Source: Rariglobus sp.
Lineage (GTDB): Bacteria; Verrucomicrobiota; Verrucomicrobiia; Opitutales; Opitutaceae
Length of the DNA: 64,000 nucleotides
Assembly: GCA_029266495.1 (NCBI GenBank)
Contig: JAQSWS010000030.1
Coordinates: 56,041 to 120,040 of the forward strand
Direction: 5' to 3'
Position numbers and translations under genes: made by a program. Below the pieces are notes generated by a model that was given only the letters and a program-made list of their open reading frames with translations, made no database searches and had not been told where the DNA came from. Positions 9,827 to 19,502 of this stretch are shown here, one piece after another (the stretch's first letter is position 1; the number at the start of each line of letters is the position of its first letter).

Positions 9827-10815
9827 GCCGCGACGAGCGCACCGCCCAGCCAGCGAGGCAGGCCGCCGGCGAACAGCAGGCAAAGGACGTGCAGTCCCGC
9901 GCCGGCCATGAGCAGCATCAAGCCCCAGTTGGCATGGGGCGGCATGGGCAGGGGTTTGAGCAGTGCAAAGAGTCCGATGCCAAGGGGAATGCAGATGTGG
10001 CCATCCCCGACCTGCGACGCGTAGACCACCTCGGGGCGTTTTCGCGCGGCGTAGAAAAAGGCGAGCAAGGCATTGGGCAGGACCATGAGCCAGCCGGTCA
10101 GCCAGCCGAGGTTGGCGGCGCTGAAAAAACCGGACTGCTGGCGGGTCAACCACGTCACCAATTCGTCGATACTGGTGAAGAGCACGATGCCACCCGCCAG
10201 GACAAGCAGAAGGTCCAGCCAAAAGCCCGCGCCGAGGGAAAGCCGTTGCCGCGTGTTGTGCTTGAGCACGTCGTAGACCTGGAATGTCTGCCAGAATACG
10301 AAGAGTCCCGTAAGCACGAGTCCGTCGGAGAAGTCCAGGACGCCGTCCTCCGCCAGCGCCCACGTTGTGCCGGAGAAGAACACGACGGCGAAGAGGGTGA
10401 GCACGAGTGAAAGGCGGTTGAGCCGTTGGGGCAGTCCGGCGTCCGCACCCACTTTCGCACGGCTGCCGCGGCGGGGGCGTTTTGCGGATTCGGCGGAGGG
10501 CACGACGGCCAGACCCCAGAGGAGCGCGGGCAGACCGAGCAGCAGCGTGAGATTGGTGACGTTGTTGACGACCGCGTTGGTCATCACTTCCTGCGCGGGC
10601 GTGTTGCCGCGGGCGACGATGAAGACGAAGAGGAGGTTGCCCAGGCCCGAGCACAGCGGCATCACGAGCGTGCCCAGGGCGGTGCCTTCGAATCCACGGT
10701 CCATGATCGCCTCCAGCCTCCAGAGCATGAACAGCGATGAAGCGAGAAACAGCACTGCGTAGGTGATGGGATCGTCCAGGCCCAGCGAGGACAACCAACC
10801 GGGAATCGGATTCAT
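9790..10815 (-). CDS. Multi-TM protein, sodium/calcium exchanger-like
   Basis: Multiple TM segments with internally similar halves, NNVTNLTLLLGLPALLWG and GLGNLLFVFIVARGNTPAQE motifs. Confidence 0.65.
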   Translation of the reverse strand: MNPIPGWLSSLGLDDPITYAVLFLASSLFMLWRLEAIMDRGFEGTALGTLVMPLCSGLGNLLFVFIVARGNTPAQEVMTNAVVNNVTNLTLLLGLPALLWGLAVVPSAESAKRPRRGSRAKVGADAGLPQRLNRLSLVLTLFAVVFFSGTTWALAEDGVLDFSDGLVLTGLFVFWQTFQVYDVLKHNTRQRLSLGAGFWLDLLLVLAGGIVLFTSIDELVTWLTRQQSGFFSAANLGWLTGWLMVLPNALLAFFYAARKRPEVVYASQVGDGHICIPLGIGLFALLKPLPMPPHANWGLMLLMAGAGLHVLCLLFAGGLPRWLGGALVAAYAAFVVTGWAG

Positions 10816-11597
10816 AGGCGAACGCCGAGATGGAAACCGTCGTGTTTCCGGGTGAGGCGCACGGTCGCACCGAAAGCCTGCGACAAGGTGCGCGACGTGA
10901 GAATGGTGTTCACCGGCCCGGCGGCCACGACCTTGCCCGCCGCCAGCACCAGCGCGTGGCTGAAGCCGGGCGTGATCTCCTCGACGTGGTGCGTCACGAG
11001 CACGAGCGCAGGGCCGCGCGGTGCCCGGGCGAGCCCGCTGATAAAATCGAGAAACCGTGCACGGGCGACCGGGTCGAGGCCCGCACAAGGCTCGTCAAGG
11101 ATGAGCAGCCGCGGCTTTGCCATGAGGGCGCGGGCGATGAGCACGCGCTGACGTTCGCCTTGCGAGAGTTGTCCCCACAGGCGAGCGGGCAGCTTGCCGG
11201 CACCCACCTGACGCAGCAGCCGCAGGGCGGCGGAACGGTCGGCGGGGAGCGGTTTTACCCAGAGGTCGAGTTGGGCGTATTTGCCGCTGATGACGGTTTC
11301 AAGGGCGGGTTCGCCGGGTGGGACGCTCGCTTGAAGCGCGCTGGTCACGATGCCGATTTGCAGGCGCAGGTCGCGCCAGTCGCTCCGGCCGTAGTGTTCG
11401 CCGAGCAATTCGATCTCGCCTCCGCTGGGGGTGAGGTAGCCGGTGAGCGCCTTGAGGAGCGAGGTCTTGCCGCAGCCGTTGGGGCCGAGGATCACCCAAT
11501 GTTCACCGCGTTCCACGCGCCAGGTCAGGTTGTGAAGCAACGTGGTGGCGTCACGTTGGATTACGAGATTCTGGATATGGAGGAGCGGCGCAGCCAT
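10812..11597 (-). CDS. ABC transporter ATP-binding protein (ModF/YlmA-like)
   Basis: Walker A GPNGCGKTSL, signature LSQGERQRVLIARAL, Walker B LLILDEPCAGLDP; ATGA overlap with 9790-10815. Confidence 0.9.
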   Translation of the reverse strand: MAAPLLHIQNLVIQRDATTLLHNLTWRVERGEHWVILGPNGCGKTSLLKALTGYLTPSGGEIELLGEHYGRSDWRDLRLQIGIVTSALQASVPPGEPALETVISGKYAQLDLWVKPLPADRSAALRLLRQVGAGKLPARLWGQLSQGERQRVLIARALMAKPRLLILDEPCAGLDPVARARFLDFISGLARAPRGPALVLVTHHVEEITPGFSHALVLAAGKVVAAGPVNTILTSRTLSQAFGATVRLTRKHDGFHLGVRL

Positions 11598-11732
11598 GGA
11601 AGAGGCGTCAGCGTGGCAGGTGGCCCAAGGCCGTCAAATAGAGGCGTGCTGATGCAAAGATCGGGAAACAACGGCCTTTCCTTTTGCGTCAGAGAACTGG
11701 TCCGGAAAAAGCTGAACAAACGGGTTACCTCT

Positions 11733-13217
11733 ATGCGTAAAATCATTTTTTTGATGGTGGCGGCGGCTTCGGTGTCCGCCGCCTGGGCGCGTTCTTTTTC
11801 TGTCGTCGTCTATAACGTCGAGAACCTCTTCGACGCCGATGGCATGGCGGTTTACGATGATTATCAGGCATCAAAATACACCGCGGCCCATCTTGCAGTG
11901 AAGCTCACCGGTATCTCCAAGGTGCTGGCCAAAGTGGACAAGGGTGCGGGACCCGACGTCATTTTTTTCAACGAGATCGAGGCCGACCAGACGCCCGCGT
12001 CGACGGTGACGGACGCCGGCAAGTGGCTGGAAAAATACGCAGGCAAACGGTTCAACGAACTGTTGGCGGAGTCACCGATGACCGCGGAGCTCACCGGGGT
12101 TCCGTCTGAGATATGGCTGCAGAAGGCGCTCTGGGACGAAGGTCTGCGGGGTTACAACGTGGTGAGCGGCGACGACCGCTCGGGATCGATCGCCGTCAAG
12201 TGCGTCCTCTTCTCGCGGTTTCCCGTGAAGAAAACGCGTCTGCATCCCATCCAGAACGCACGTCCGATCGTCGAGGCGGAACTCGATGTGAACGGGCAGC
12301 CGCTGTATGTGTTCAACAACCATTGGAAGTCGGGTGCGGGAGACGTGAAGACCGAGGCCGATCGCCGGGCCAACGCCCGCACGTTGCGCGTCCGCCTCGA
12401 TCAGATTCTGGCGGCCGACCCCAACGCCGACATCATCATCGGTGGTGATCTCAATTCCCAATACAACCAGAAGGTGCGTTATCGCGACATGGGGGAGACG
12501 GGGATCAACGACATCCTGGGGTCGCAAGGCAACGAACTCGCCATTCGTGGCAAGGAGCGCGATCTCTACAATCTGTGGTTCGAGCTGCCATCGGATGCGC
12601 GTGGCAGCGACGTCTTCAAAGGCGAATGGGGCACGCTCGTGCACCTGATCCTCTCGCGAGGCCTCTACGACATGCGCGGGGTGCAATATGAGGACGGTAG
12701 TTTTGCGGTGATGAAAATCACCGGGTTCAACGCCGATTCCGTGGGTCTTCCCAATCGTTGGAAGCCTTACCCGGCGCCCGGCTCCGGGTTTTCGGATCAT
12801 TTCCCGCTCTACGCCCGCTTCCGCACGGTCGATGACAACCGCACCGACCGCTGGATGCCGCTGACCAAGCCGACGACGGACGACAGCAGCAGCACGCTCA
12901 AAATCGATTACGCCCCGGTCGACCTCTTCAAGCACGCGCTCAAGCCCTCCGAGCTGCCCAAGGGTGCCGACATGCGCGACGGCAGTTATAACGGGAAAAT
13001 TTTTTATATCTCCGCCAAGGGCTACACCAACGACAAGGGCCACGTGAAGGTGAAGATCGGCGATCTCGAATATGACGTGTTCAGCCATCAAAAGGAGATT
13101 CGTGACCTGCTCCGCAACGATGCCAAGGAGGGCAAGACCCTGCATTTCTACGGCGAACTCGGCACCTTTAAAGGGAATTGGCAGTTCGTCGTGCAGGGCA
13201 AAGAGTGGGTGAAGTGA
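11733..13217 (+). CDS. Secreted endonuclease/exonuclease/phosphatase family protein
   Basis: Signal peptide MRKIIFLMVAAASVSAAWA, then VVYNVENLFD, NNHWKS, IIIGGDLN, GFSDHFPLYA. Confidence 0.85.
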   Translation: MRKIIFLMVAAASVSAAWARSFSVVVYNVENLFDADGMAVYDDYQASKYTAAHLAVKLTGISKVLAKVDKGAGPDVIFFNEIEADQTPASTVTDAGKWLEKYAGKRFNELLAESPMTAELTGVPSEIWLQKALWDEGLRGYNVVSGDDRSGSIAVKCVLFSRFPVKKTRLHPIQNARPIVEAELDVNGQPLYVFNNHWKSGAGDVKTEADRRANARTLRVRLDQILAADPNADIIIGGDLNSQYNQKVRYRDMGETGINDILGSQGNELAIRGKERDLYNLWFELPSDARGSDVFKGEWGTLVHLILSRGLYDMRGVQYEDGSFAVMKITGFNADSVGLPNRWKPYPAPGSGFSDHFPLYARFRTVDDNRTDRWMPLTKPTTDDSSSTLKIDYAPVDLFKHALKPSELPKGADMRDGSYNGKIFYISAKGYTNDKGHVKVKIGDLEYDVFSHQKEIRDLLRNDAKEGKTLHFYGELGTFKGNWQFVVQGKEWVK

Positions 13218-13606
13218 ACCGCACTCTCACCGTCTATACCTACGCCAACTGCGACACCTGCCGCCGCGCCGTGAAATGGCTCCGTGCGCAGAAGATCGCC
13301 TTCGAAGAAAAACCGATTCGCGAGACCCCGCCGACTCCCGCCGAGTTGCGCACGATGCTCACCCGTCTGGGTGGTGCGGGCGCGCTGCGCAAACTGTTCA
13401 ACACGTCGGGGGGCGATTATCGCGCACTGAAGCTCGGCGAAAAGCTTCCTGCGATGAGTGAAGCCGGGGCGATCGCGTTGCTTGCGGGCAATGGCAATCT
13501 GGTGAAACGCCCGTTTGCGCTTGGCTCCGCCGCTACGGCGCAGGCCGTGGGTCTGGTGGGCTTCGACGAGGCCGCGTGGGCGGAGGCGCTGGCAACGGGG
13601 CGATGA
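13214..13606 (+). CDS. ArsC/Spx family protein
   Basis: YTYANCDTCRRAVKWLRAQKI, VKRPFALG; GTGA overlap with upstream gene. Confidence 0.85.
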   Translation: MNRTLTVYTYANCDTCRRAVKWLRAQKIAFEEKPIRETPPTPAELRTMLTRLGGAGALRKLFNTSGGDYRALKLGEKLPAMSEAGAIALLAGNGNLVKRPFALGSAATAQAVGLVGFDEAAWAEALATGR

Positions 13607-13684
13607 AAAGCTGACAATTATCGTGAATTATGCGGGGGATTTCGCCGGCGACGGCGTGTATCCTTATGAATTTACATCCAATCC

Positions 13685-14431
13685 ATGAACTTGAAGCTAC
13701 CCCTCCTCGTATTCGTTACTTTTTTTGCTGTCGCCTCGGTTAGCGCCGAGGCCGGCAACAATTCACCGACGCCACAACGCCGGGTAATGCGCGACCCTTC
13801 CGCTCAACCGGAGGTCGCCCGTTACAGCCTCAACTTTCCCGGTGGCACGCCACGGGAGCTCTCCGCGGCCGTGGCCCAGGCTTCGGGCAAGCCCTGCAAT
13901 CTCATCGTGGCGCCCAAGTTTGAAAACATGAAGTTGCCGGCGATCCGGCTGGAAAACGTCACGACGTCGGAGTTGTTCACGGCTTTGCGGGAGAGCAGCC
14001 ACGTGACGGAGTGGGGTTCGCAGGGACAAACCGTCAATACGATCAGGTATAACTTTATTACAATGAGCAGCCCGGTGACGGACGAGTCCATCTGGTTTCT
14101 TTTTACCGGGGGCTTGATGCCTGACAGCAAGCAAGAGCAGCCCGTCGTGTGCCGTGTATACAGCCTGGCCATGTATCTGAACGACTACTCGGTGGACGAT
14201 GTCACCACGGCGCTGACCACCGCCTGGAACTTGCAGGGCGCGGAGCCGCCGAAGCTCGCATTCCACAAGGAGACCAGCCTGTTGATCGTGGTGGGCGACC
14301 CGGTCCAGCAGGATTCGGTCAACCAGGTGCTCTCCTCGCTGTCCTTGAATTTGGGTGGCACAGGGTCGAACCAACGCGTGCGGAAGGTTTTGGAACCAGA
14401 TGGGACGCCCAAGGTGCCTGCATCGAAGTGA
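13685..14431 (+). CDS. Secreted protein with secretin/TonB short N-terminal (STN)-like region
   Basis: Signal peptide, LNFPGGTPRELSAAVAQASGKPCNLIV, and a LLIVVGDPVQQDSVNQVLSSL secretin-N-like motif. Confidence 0.6.
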   Translation: MNLKLPLLVFVTFFAVASVSAEAGNNSPTPQRRVMRDPSAQPEVARYSLNFPGGTPRELSAAVAQASGKPCNLIVAPKFENMKLPAIRLENVTTSELFTALRESSHVTEWGSQGQTVNTIRYNFITMSSPVTDESIWFLFTGGLMPDSKQEQPVVCRVYSLAMYLNDYSVDDVTTALTTAWNLQGAEPPKLAFHKETSLLIVVGDPVQQDSVNQVLSSLSLNLGGTGSNQRVRKVLEPDGTPKVPASK

Positions 14432-14449
14432 AGCGGTTGAACCGCCCGT

Positions 14450-15085
14450 ATGACGAGAGGGGCGAACATTGCGGTCGTGAAGACACCTTCGCTGGCGCGC
14501 ATCATGGACGCGCCCGGTGAAACGGAGTTGGCTGCGCCGGACATTGGTGTGCTCACGACTCGCATGCGGCGGGGAGAGGAGGCGGCATGGCGGCTGTTTT
14601 ATCAGCGTTACCATGACCGGTTGCTGCGTTATTTGCTCGTCGTGACCCGTGCGGAGATGGTGGCGAAGGAGGTCTTGCAACAGACGCTCCTGCGGGTGGT
14701 GCGGCATGTGCGGACCTTTGAGGACGAAGCGGTGTTTTGGAGCTGGCTGACGGTCCTGGCCCGCAGCGCGGTGGCGGATCATGGGCGGAAGCACCGACGG
14801 TATTTCGCATTTTTGGAACGTTTTTTTCGGCACTCAGCGGTCGAAGAGCGCGAGTTCGGCGACGCGGATGCACGTTTGCTGGAGCTTCTCGAAGAAGGGC
14901 TGCAAGCGCTTCCCCCGGATGAACGTTGGCTGGTGGAGCAAAAATATCTGGCGAACCGGGGTGTGCGCGAGATGGCGGTATCGATGCAAGTCACCGAGAA
15001 AGCCGTTGAAGGGAAGCTCGGGCGTGTGCGCCGGAAACTGAGGGCCGCGGTGCTGGAGAAACTAAATCATGAAAAAGACGCCTGA
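14450..15085 (+). CDS. ECF-like RNA polymerase sigma factor
   Basis: LTTRMRRGEEAAWRLFYQRYHDRLLRYLLVVTR, region 4 LPPDERWLVEQKYLANRGVREMAVSMQVTEKAVEGKLGRVRRKLR. Confidence 0.85.
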   Translation: MTRGANIAVVKTPSLARIMDAPGETELAAPDIGVLTTRMRRGEEAAWRLFYQRYHDRLLRYLLVVTRAEMVAKEVLQQTLLRVVRHVRTFEDEAVFWSWLTVLARSAVADHGRKHRRYFAFLERFFRHSAVEEREFGDADARLLELLEEGLQALPPDERWLVEQKYLANRGVREMAVSMQVTEKAVEGKLGRVRRKLRAAVLEKLNHEKDA

Positions 15086-15590
15086 ACGCGAAACCCTGCT
15101 GGATGTGCTGGCCGTGGATGATGGTGCCGATGACCGCGAGGCGCTGCTGCAACTCACTTTGCGGCACGTCCGCCATCGGCGCGCACGTCGGCGCGCGACG
15201 GGCGGGGCACTGGTCGCCGGCATGGCGTGGGCAATGGTGTGGTCGGGGTGGCATTGGCGCCGGGAAGAGCCGCGTGTGGCCATCGAGCAGCCTGCAATCG
15301 TGCACCCCGGCCCCCGGCTTGAGATCGTGACCACCCAGCCGCTGTCGAAAAACCAACTGGTGAAAACCGAACCCGGGCGCATCTCCGTTGTGAGATCAGT
15401 CGCGGGCGGCGCGACCATCGTGGAAACGGCTCGCGCACTTCGCTCCTGGACGGAGATCGACGATCGTCAATTGCTCGCGATGGTCGACGACCAGGCGGTT
15501 TTGGTGCGCCGGGAGCCCGGGCATGCGGAACTGGTTTTTATCAACCCGGCGGACCGGATGAGATTCGGGCTTCCCCAACAGGTGCGGTGA
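15069..15590 (+). CDS. Single-TM protein, possible anti-sigma partner
   Basis: Overlaps sigma gene by 17 bp; about 45 aa cytoplasmic N-terminus, one TM, periplasmic C-terminus. Confidence 0.65.
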   Translation: MKKTPERETLLDVLAVDDGADDREALLQLTLRHVRHRRARRRATGGALVAGMAWAMVWSGWHWRREEPRVAIEQPAIVHPGPRLEIVTTQPLSKNQLVKTEPGRISVVRSVAGGATIVETARALRSWTEIDDRQLLAMVDDQAVLVRREPGHAELVFINPADRMRFGLPQQVR

Positions 15591-15654
15591 GTGCGCTGCG
15601 GAACCTAATCGCGCCCGTTGACTCGGATGTGGTTCTTCATGCAGTGTCCTTCGC

Positions 15655-15918
15655 GTGAGTGCTCCCATTCCTACACCGATGCAACAAACCCTCCGCTGGC
15701 TCGCCACGCATGCGAACTTCCCGGCGGCGCGTCTGCCTGCGCGTGCGGAAACCCTGCTGTTGATCGCCACCGCCGCCGAACAGGAGGAGATCGCCCTCCG
15801 TCGTCCCCCGCGTTTTCTGATCGAGCGTAATGACAAGGCCGGTGACGCCTCCCTCAAGGCCTACACCATGAATCGTTCGCTGGCTCATTACGTTTGCAAC
15901 AACGCCCAGAAGACCTGA
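15655..15918 (+). CDS. Hypothetical small protein
   Basis: 87 aa ORF, start codon uncertain. Confidence 0.5.
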   Translation: MSAPIPTPMQQTLRWLATHANFPAARLPARAETLLLIATAAEQEEIALRRPPRFLIERNDKAGDASLKAYTMNRSLAHYVCNNAQKT

Positions 15919-15992
15919 TCGGGCCTACGGAAATCCTTGGGGTTCTGCCCAAATGGGCTTGCCGAGTAGGGTATACACCCTAGCTTTCGGTC

Positions 15993-16997
15993 ATGGCCCG
16001 TGCGTATTTTTATCTGGTCGCAGCAAGCTGGCTGCTGACGACGACGTCGGCGTTCGCCTTCATTGAGCGGCGGGTCGAGCGTCGGTTTGAGGTTCCCGTG
16101 GATGCTGTTTTGAGCGTGGACTCATTCAGCGGCATGGTGCGGATCACCGAGGAGGCGAATTCCGAGGTCATCGAAGTGGTGGTGCTTCAGCGAGCCGAGG
16201 TGGAGACCGAGTCGCAGATGGACGCACGGCTGGCGTTGCTCACGCTCGACATGAGCCAGAAAAACGGCGCGGTCTCCTTGGTTGCACGTTATCGGAAGCC
16301 GGTCGTCTGGTCGTGGACGAGCTGGCCGCCTGTGAATCTCTCCTACGAAATAAAAGTGCCGCGACGTTGCGACGTGCAGGTGACGACCCGCGAAGGCAGC
16401 ATCGTGATTGGTTCGCTTGAAGGCCGTGTGGTGCTCGCGAACGAATCCGGAAACATCTTTACGGGCGAAATTGACGGCTCGCTTACGGTGCACAGCAACA
16501 CGGGTGAACTGGGCATCACCGCGGTGACGGGTTCGGTCACGGCGTCCACGGCGACGGGCAGCATCACGGTGGGCCGGGCCGGCGGACCCGCGAGGCTGTC
16601 CAGCCAAGGTGGCTACATGGAACTTCAGCGGGCGCGGGGCGAGGTGGTGATCCGCGGGAGCGGTTCCGACGCGAAAGTCGGGTTCGCCCCGCCGGTCAGA
16701 CACCCCGCCGATATCGAGCTTTCGGGCGGAGAGCTGATCCTGGTCGTGGAAAGCACCAGCGTGTGCACGCTCGATTTGCGCACCTCGGTGTTTGGCAAGG
16801 TGGGTTTGCGCGGCGAACTTCCCCGCACGCTGCTCGCGGGGGGCGAGGGTCAGTCGAACATGGAGGCGATGGTCAATGGCGGAGGCCCGCGCATCACGGC
16901 GCGCGCCAAAGGCGGCAACATCATGGTGCGTGGGGTGGAGCCTTTGCCGGTCGTGCTGGCGGACGAGAATGGTTCCGAAAACGCGGGCACGCGTTAG
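15993..16997 (+). CDS. Secreted DUF4097-like (adhesin-like beta-repeat) protein
   Basis: Signal peptide; VTTREGSIVIGSLEGRVVLANESGNIFTGEIDGSLTVHSNTGELGI repeats. Confidence 0.75.
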   Translation: MARAYFYLVAASWLLTTTSAFAFIERRVERRFEVPVDAVLSVDSFSGMVRITEEANSEVIEVVVLQRAEVETESQMDARLALLTLDMSQKNGAVSLVARYRKPVVWSWTSWPPVNLSYEIKVPRRCDVQVTTREGSIVIGSLEGRVVLANESGNIFTGEIDGSLTVHSNTGELGITAVTGSVTASTATGSITVGRAGGPARLSSQGGYMELQRARGEVVIRGSGSDAKVGFAPPVRHPADIELSGGELILVVESTSVCTLDLRTSVFGKVGLRGELPRTLLAGGEGQSNMEAMVNGGGPRITARAKGGNIMVRGVEPLPVVLADENGSENAGTR

Positions 16998-17092
16998 GCA
17001 ACGGGGTGGTGGTTTTCGCTGCGCTTCGTCGTGCGTGATGATTCTTCGCTTCGCGCCGGTTGACCGGTGTGCTTGCATGCGGACCTTTTCCC

Positions 17093-18610
17093 ATGCCTGC
17101 CGACTCCTACGAGCGCCTCGTCGCGAAACTCAAGCGCGCCCACTACCTGGGCACCGTTGCCGGCCTGCTGGGCTGGGACGAACAGGTCAACCTGCCGCCG
17201 GACAGCGCCGACCAGCGCGCCGAGCAACTCGCGCTCCTCGCGGAACTCCAACACGCCGCCGCGGCCGACCCGGAAATCGGCAGACTTTTGATCGAACTGG
17301 AAAACCCGGTTTGTCACTTATTAAGTGACAAACTGTCCGGGCCTGCCGACAGGGAAGTCGTGGTGCGCGAGGCGAGGCGGGATTATGACCGGGTGGTGAA
17401 GCTGCCGGCGGAGTTTGTTTCCGAGAAGGCACGGCTTTCCAGTGCGGCTTATCATGCCTGGGCGGATGCGAAGGCGAAATCGGATTTTACGGCGTTTGCG
17501 CCGTTTCTGGAAAAACACCTGTCACTCGCCCGGCAGGAGGCCGCGTATCTCGGCTGGGGCGACCGCGCTTACGATTACGCGATCGACAAGCACGACCCGG
17601 GCATGACTGCGGCGAAGCTCACGGAGCTGTTCACCGAATTGAAGGCCGGTCTCGTGCCGCTTGTGCGCGCGATCGCCTCGTCCCCGGTGCGGGCCAAGGA
17701 GGGAATTTTCAAGGGGTTTCCGGTGGAGGCGCAGCGCGAGTTTTTGCGCGAAGTCACCGGACGCCTGGGCTTCAATTATCGCCGCGGACGCATCGATGTT
17801 TCCCTCCACCCGTTCTGCGAAGGGGCGGGTGCGGATATCCGGATGACCACGCGCTTCGACGCCGACAATCCGCTCGATTCGCTTTTTTCGTCGATCCACG
17901 AAGCCGGGCATGGCCTCTACGAACAAGGTTTGCCGCTGGCTGCGCAGGGAACGCCGCTGGGGCAAAACGCCGGCATGGGCGTGCACGAATCACAGAGCCG
18001 TCTTTGGGAAAACCAAGTGTCGCGCAACCGTGCCTTCTGGCGGTTTTTTGAACCCCGCTTCCGCGAAAAATTTCCTTCGCAACTCGCGGGCGTCGCGTCG
18101 GACGATCTCTATCTCGCGGTCAACGAAGTTGCGCCCACGTTGATTCGCGTCGATTCCGACGAGGTGCATTACAACCTGCACATCCTGCTGCGCTTCGAGC
18201 TGGAGCGGCGGCTCTTTGCGGGCGAACTCGCGGTGCGTGACCTCCCGGCGGCATGGAACGCGTTGTCGGAGGAACTGCTCGGGCTCGTTCCGCCGGCCGA
18301 TAAACAGGGTGTGCTTCAGGACGTGCATTGGTCGGGCGGGGCGTTCGGCTACTTCCCGAGCTACTGTCTGGGCAACATGATCGCGGCGCAGCTGTGGTTC
18401 ACGGTGCTCAAGGTCCAGCCCGATTTGGAAACCGATTTTGAAAAGGGCGATTTTTCGCGTCTGCTGGGTTGGCTGCGAACGAACATCCATGAACAGGGCC
18501 GGCGTTATGAGACGCTGGAACTGGTGCGTCGCGTGACGGGCGAGGAGCTTACGCCGAAGTATTTGCTGAGATATTTGCAGGAGCGATATGCGCCGTTGTA
18601 TTTGAAGTGA
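17093..18610 (+). CDS. M32 family carboxypeptidase
   Basis: SIHEAGHGLYEQGL (HExxH-type), GVHESQSRLWENQVSR, TLIRVDSDEVHYNLHILLRFELE. Confidence 0.93.
   Translation: MPADSYERLVAKLKRAHYLGTVAGLLGWDEQVNLPPDSADQRAEQLALLAELQHAAAADPEIGRLLIELENPVCHLLSDKLSGPADREVVVREARRDYDRVVKLPAEFVSEKARLSSAAYHAWADAKAKSDFTAFAPFLEKHLSLARQEAAYLGWGDRAYDYAIDKHDPGMTAAKLTELFTELKAGLVPLVRAIASSPVRAKEGIFKGFPVEAQREFLREVTGRLGFNYRRGRIDVSLHPFCEGAGADIRMTTRFDADNPLDSLFSSIHEAGHGLYEQGLPLAAQGTPLGQNAGMGVHESQSRLWENQVSRNRAFWRFFEPRFREKFPSQLAGVASDDLYLAVNEVAPTLIRVDSDEVHYNLHILLRFELERRLFAGELAVRDLPAAWNALSEELLGLVPPADKQGVLQDVHWSGGAFGYFPSYCLGNMIAAQLWFTVLKVQPDLETDFEKGDFSRLLGWLRTNIHEQGRRYETLELVRRVTGEELTPKYLLRYLQERYAPLYLK
17309..17333. repeat. 25-bp palindrome copy 1, inside the M32 carboxypeptidase ORF
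   Basis: gtttgtcactta-t-taagtgacaaac. Confidence 0.85.
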
Positions 18611-18611
18611 T

Positions 18612-18690
18612 GGCCACAAAAAGCACAGAAGGCGCAAACGAAGACACCGGCATTGCAAAGGCCCGTGTGCGTTTTGTGCTCTATGCGGCC
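18612..18690. repeat. Imperfect inverted repeat (ggccacaaaaagcacagaa ... tttgtgctctatgcggcc)
   Basis: Arms visible in the sequence, immediately upstream of TatD. Confidence 0.6.
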
Positions 18691-18704
18691 CGGTTTTTTT
18701 CCTG

Positions 18705-19502
18705 ATGACTCTGATCGACACCCACACCCACTTGGATGGTTTTGCACGGCGCGACGAACTGGCTGGCGCGCTCGCGCGGGCCCGCGAGGCCGGTGTCACG
18801 GAGATGATCTCCATCGGCACGGAGAGCGACGACTGGGCGCTCATTCGCGGCCTGGCGGCGGAGCATGCGGGCAGGGTGCATTATTCGGCCGGGCTGCATC
18901 CGTGTTGCGTGCGCGGGAATTGGGCGGACGAAGTGGCGCAGATCGAGGCATTTTGGAGCGAGGGAAAAAAGCCCGTTGCGCTGGGGGAATGCGGACTGGA
19001 CCGGTTTCATCTGCCGAAGGATGACAGGGAGAAGGCGGAGCAGATATTCGCCTGGCAGAAGGAGGCGTTTGCGGAGCAATTGAAAATTGCGAAGCGTCTG
19101 GGGTGCCCCGTGATCGTGCACTCGCGCGGGGCGTTTGCCGAGTCGGTGGCCATGATTGATGCGAGCAACGTCGACTGGGCCCGCGTGGTGTTTCACTGCT
19201 TCAGCGAAGGACCGGTGGAGATGGGCGAACTGCTGAAACGCGGCGCCTTCGGGTCGTTTACCGGCGTGCTCACTTATAAAAACGCGGAGAATGTCCGCGA
19301 GGCGGCGAAGGTGCAGGGGCTTGCCCGGCTGATGCTGGAGACGGATGCGCCGTATCTCACGCCGGTGCCGCATCGGGGAAAACCAAACGAACCGGCGTTT
19401 ATGCGCCACACCGCGGACTATGCGGCGGCGATGTTGGGGGTGAGCGTGGAGGAACTGGCGGAGGCGACCACCAGGACCGCGCGGGCATTTTTCGGAATTT
19501 AA
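18705..19502 (+). CDS. TatD family DNase/hydrolase
   Basis: LIDTHTHLDGF, GECGLDRF, PVIVHSRGAF, VFHCFSEG, LETDAPYLTP. Confidence 0.93.
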   Translation: MTLIDTHTHLDGFARRDELAGALARAREAGVTEMISIGTESDDWALIRGLAAEHAGRVHYSAGLHPCCVRGNWADEVAQIEAFWSEGKKPVALGECGLDRFHLPKDDREKAEQIFAWQKEAFAEQLKIAKRLGCPVIVHSRGAFAESVAMIDASNVDWARVVFHCFSEGPVEMGELLKRGAFGSFTGVLTYKNAENVREAAKVQGLARLMLETDAPYLTPVPHRGKPNEPAFMRHTADYAAAMLGVSVEELAEATTRTARAFFGI

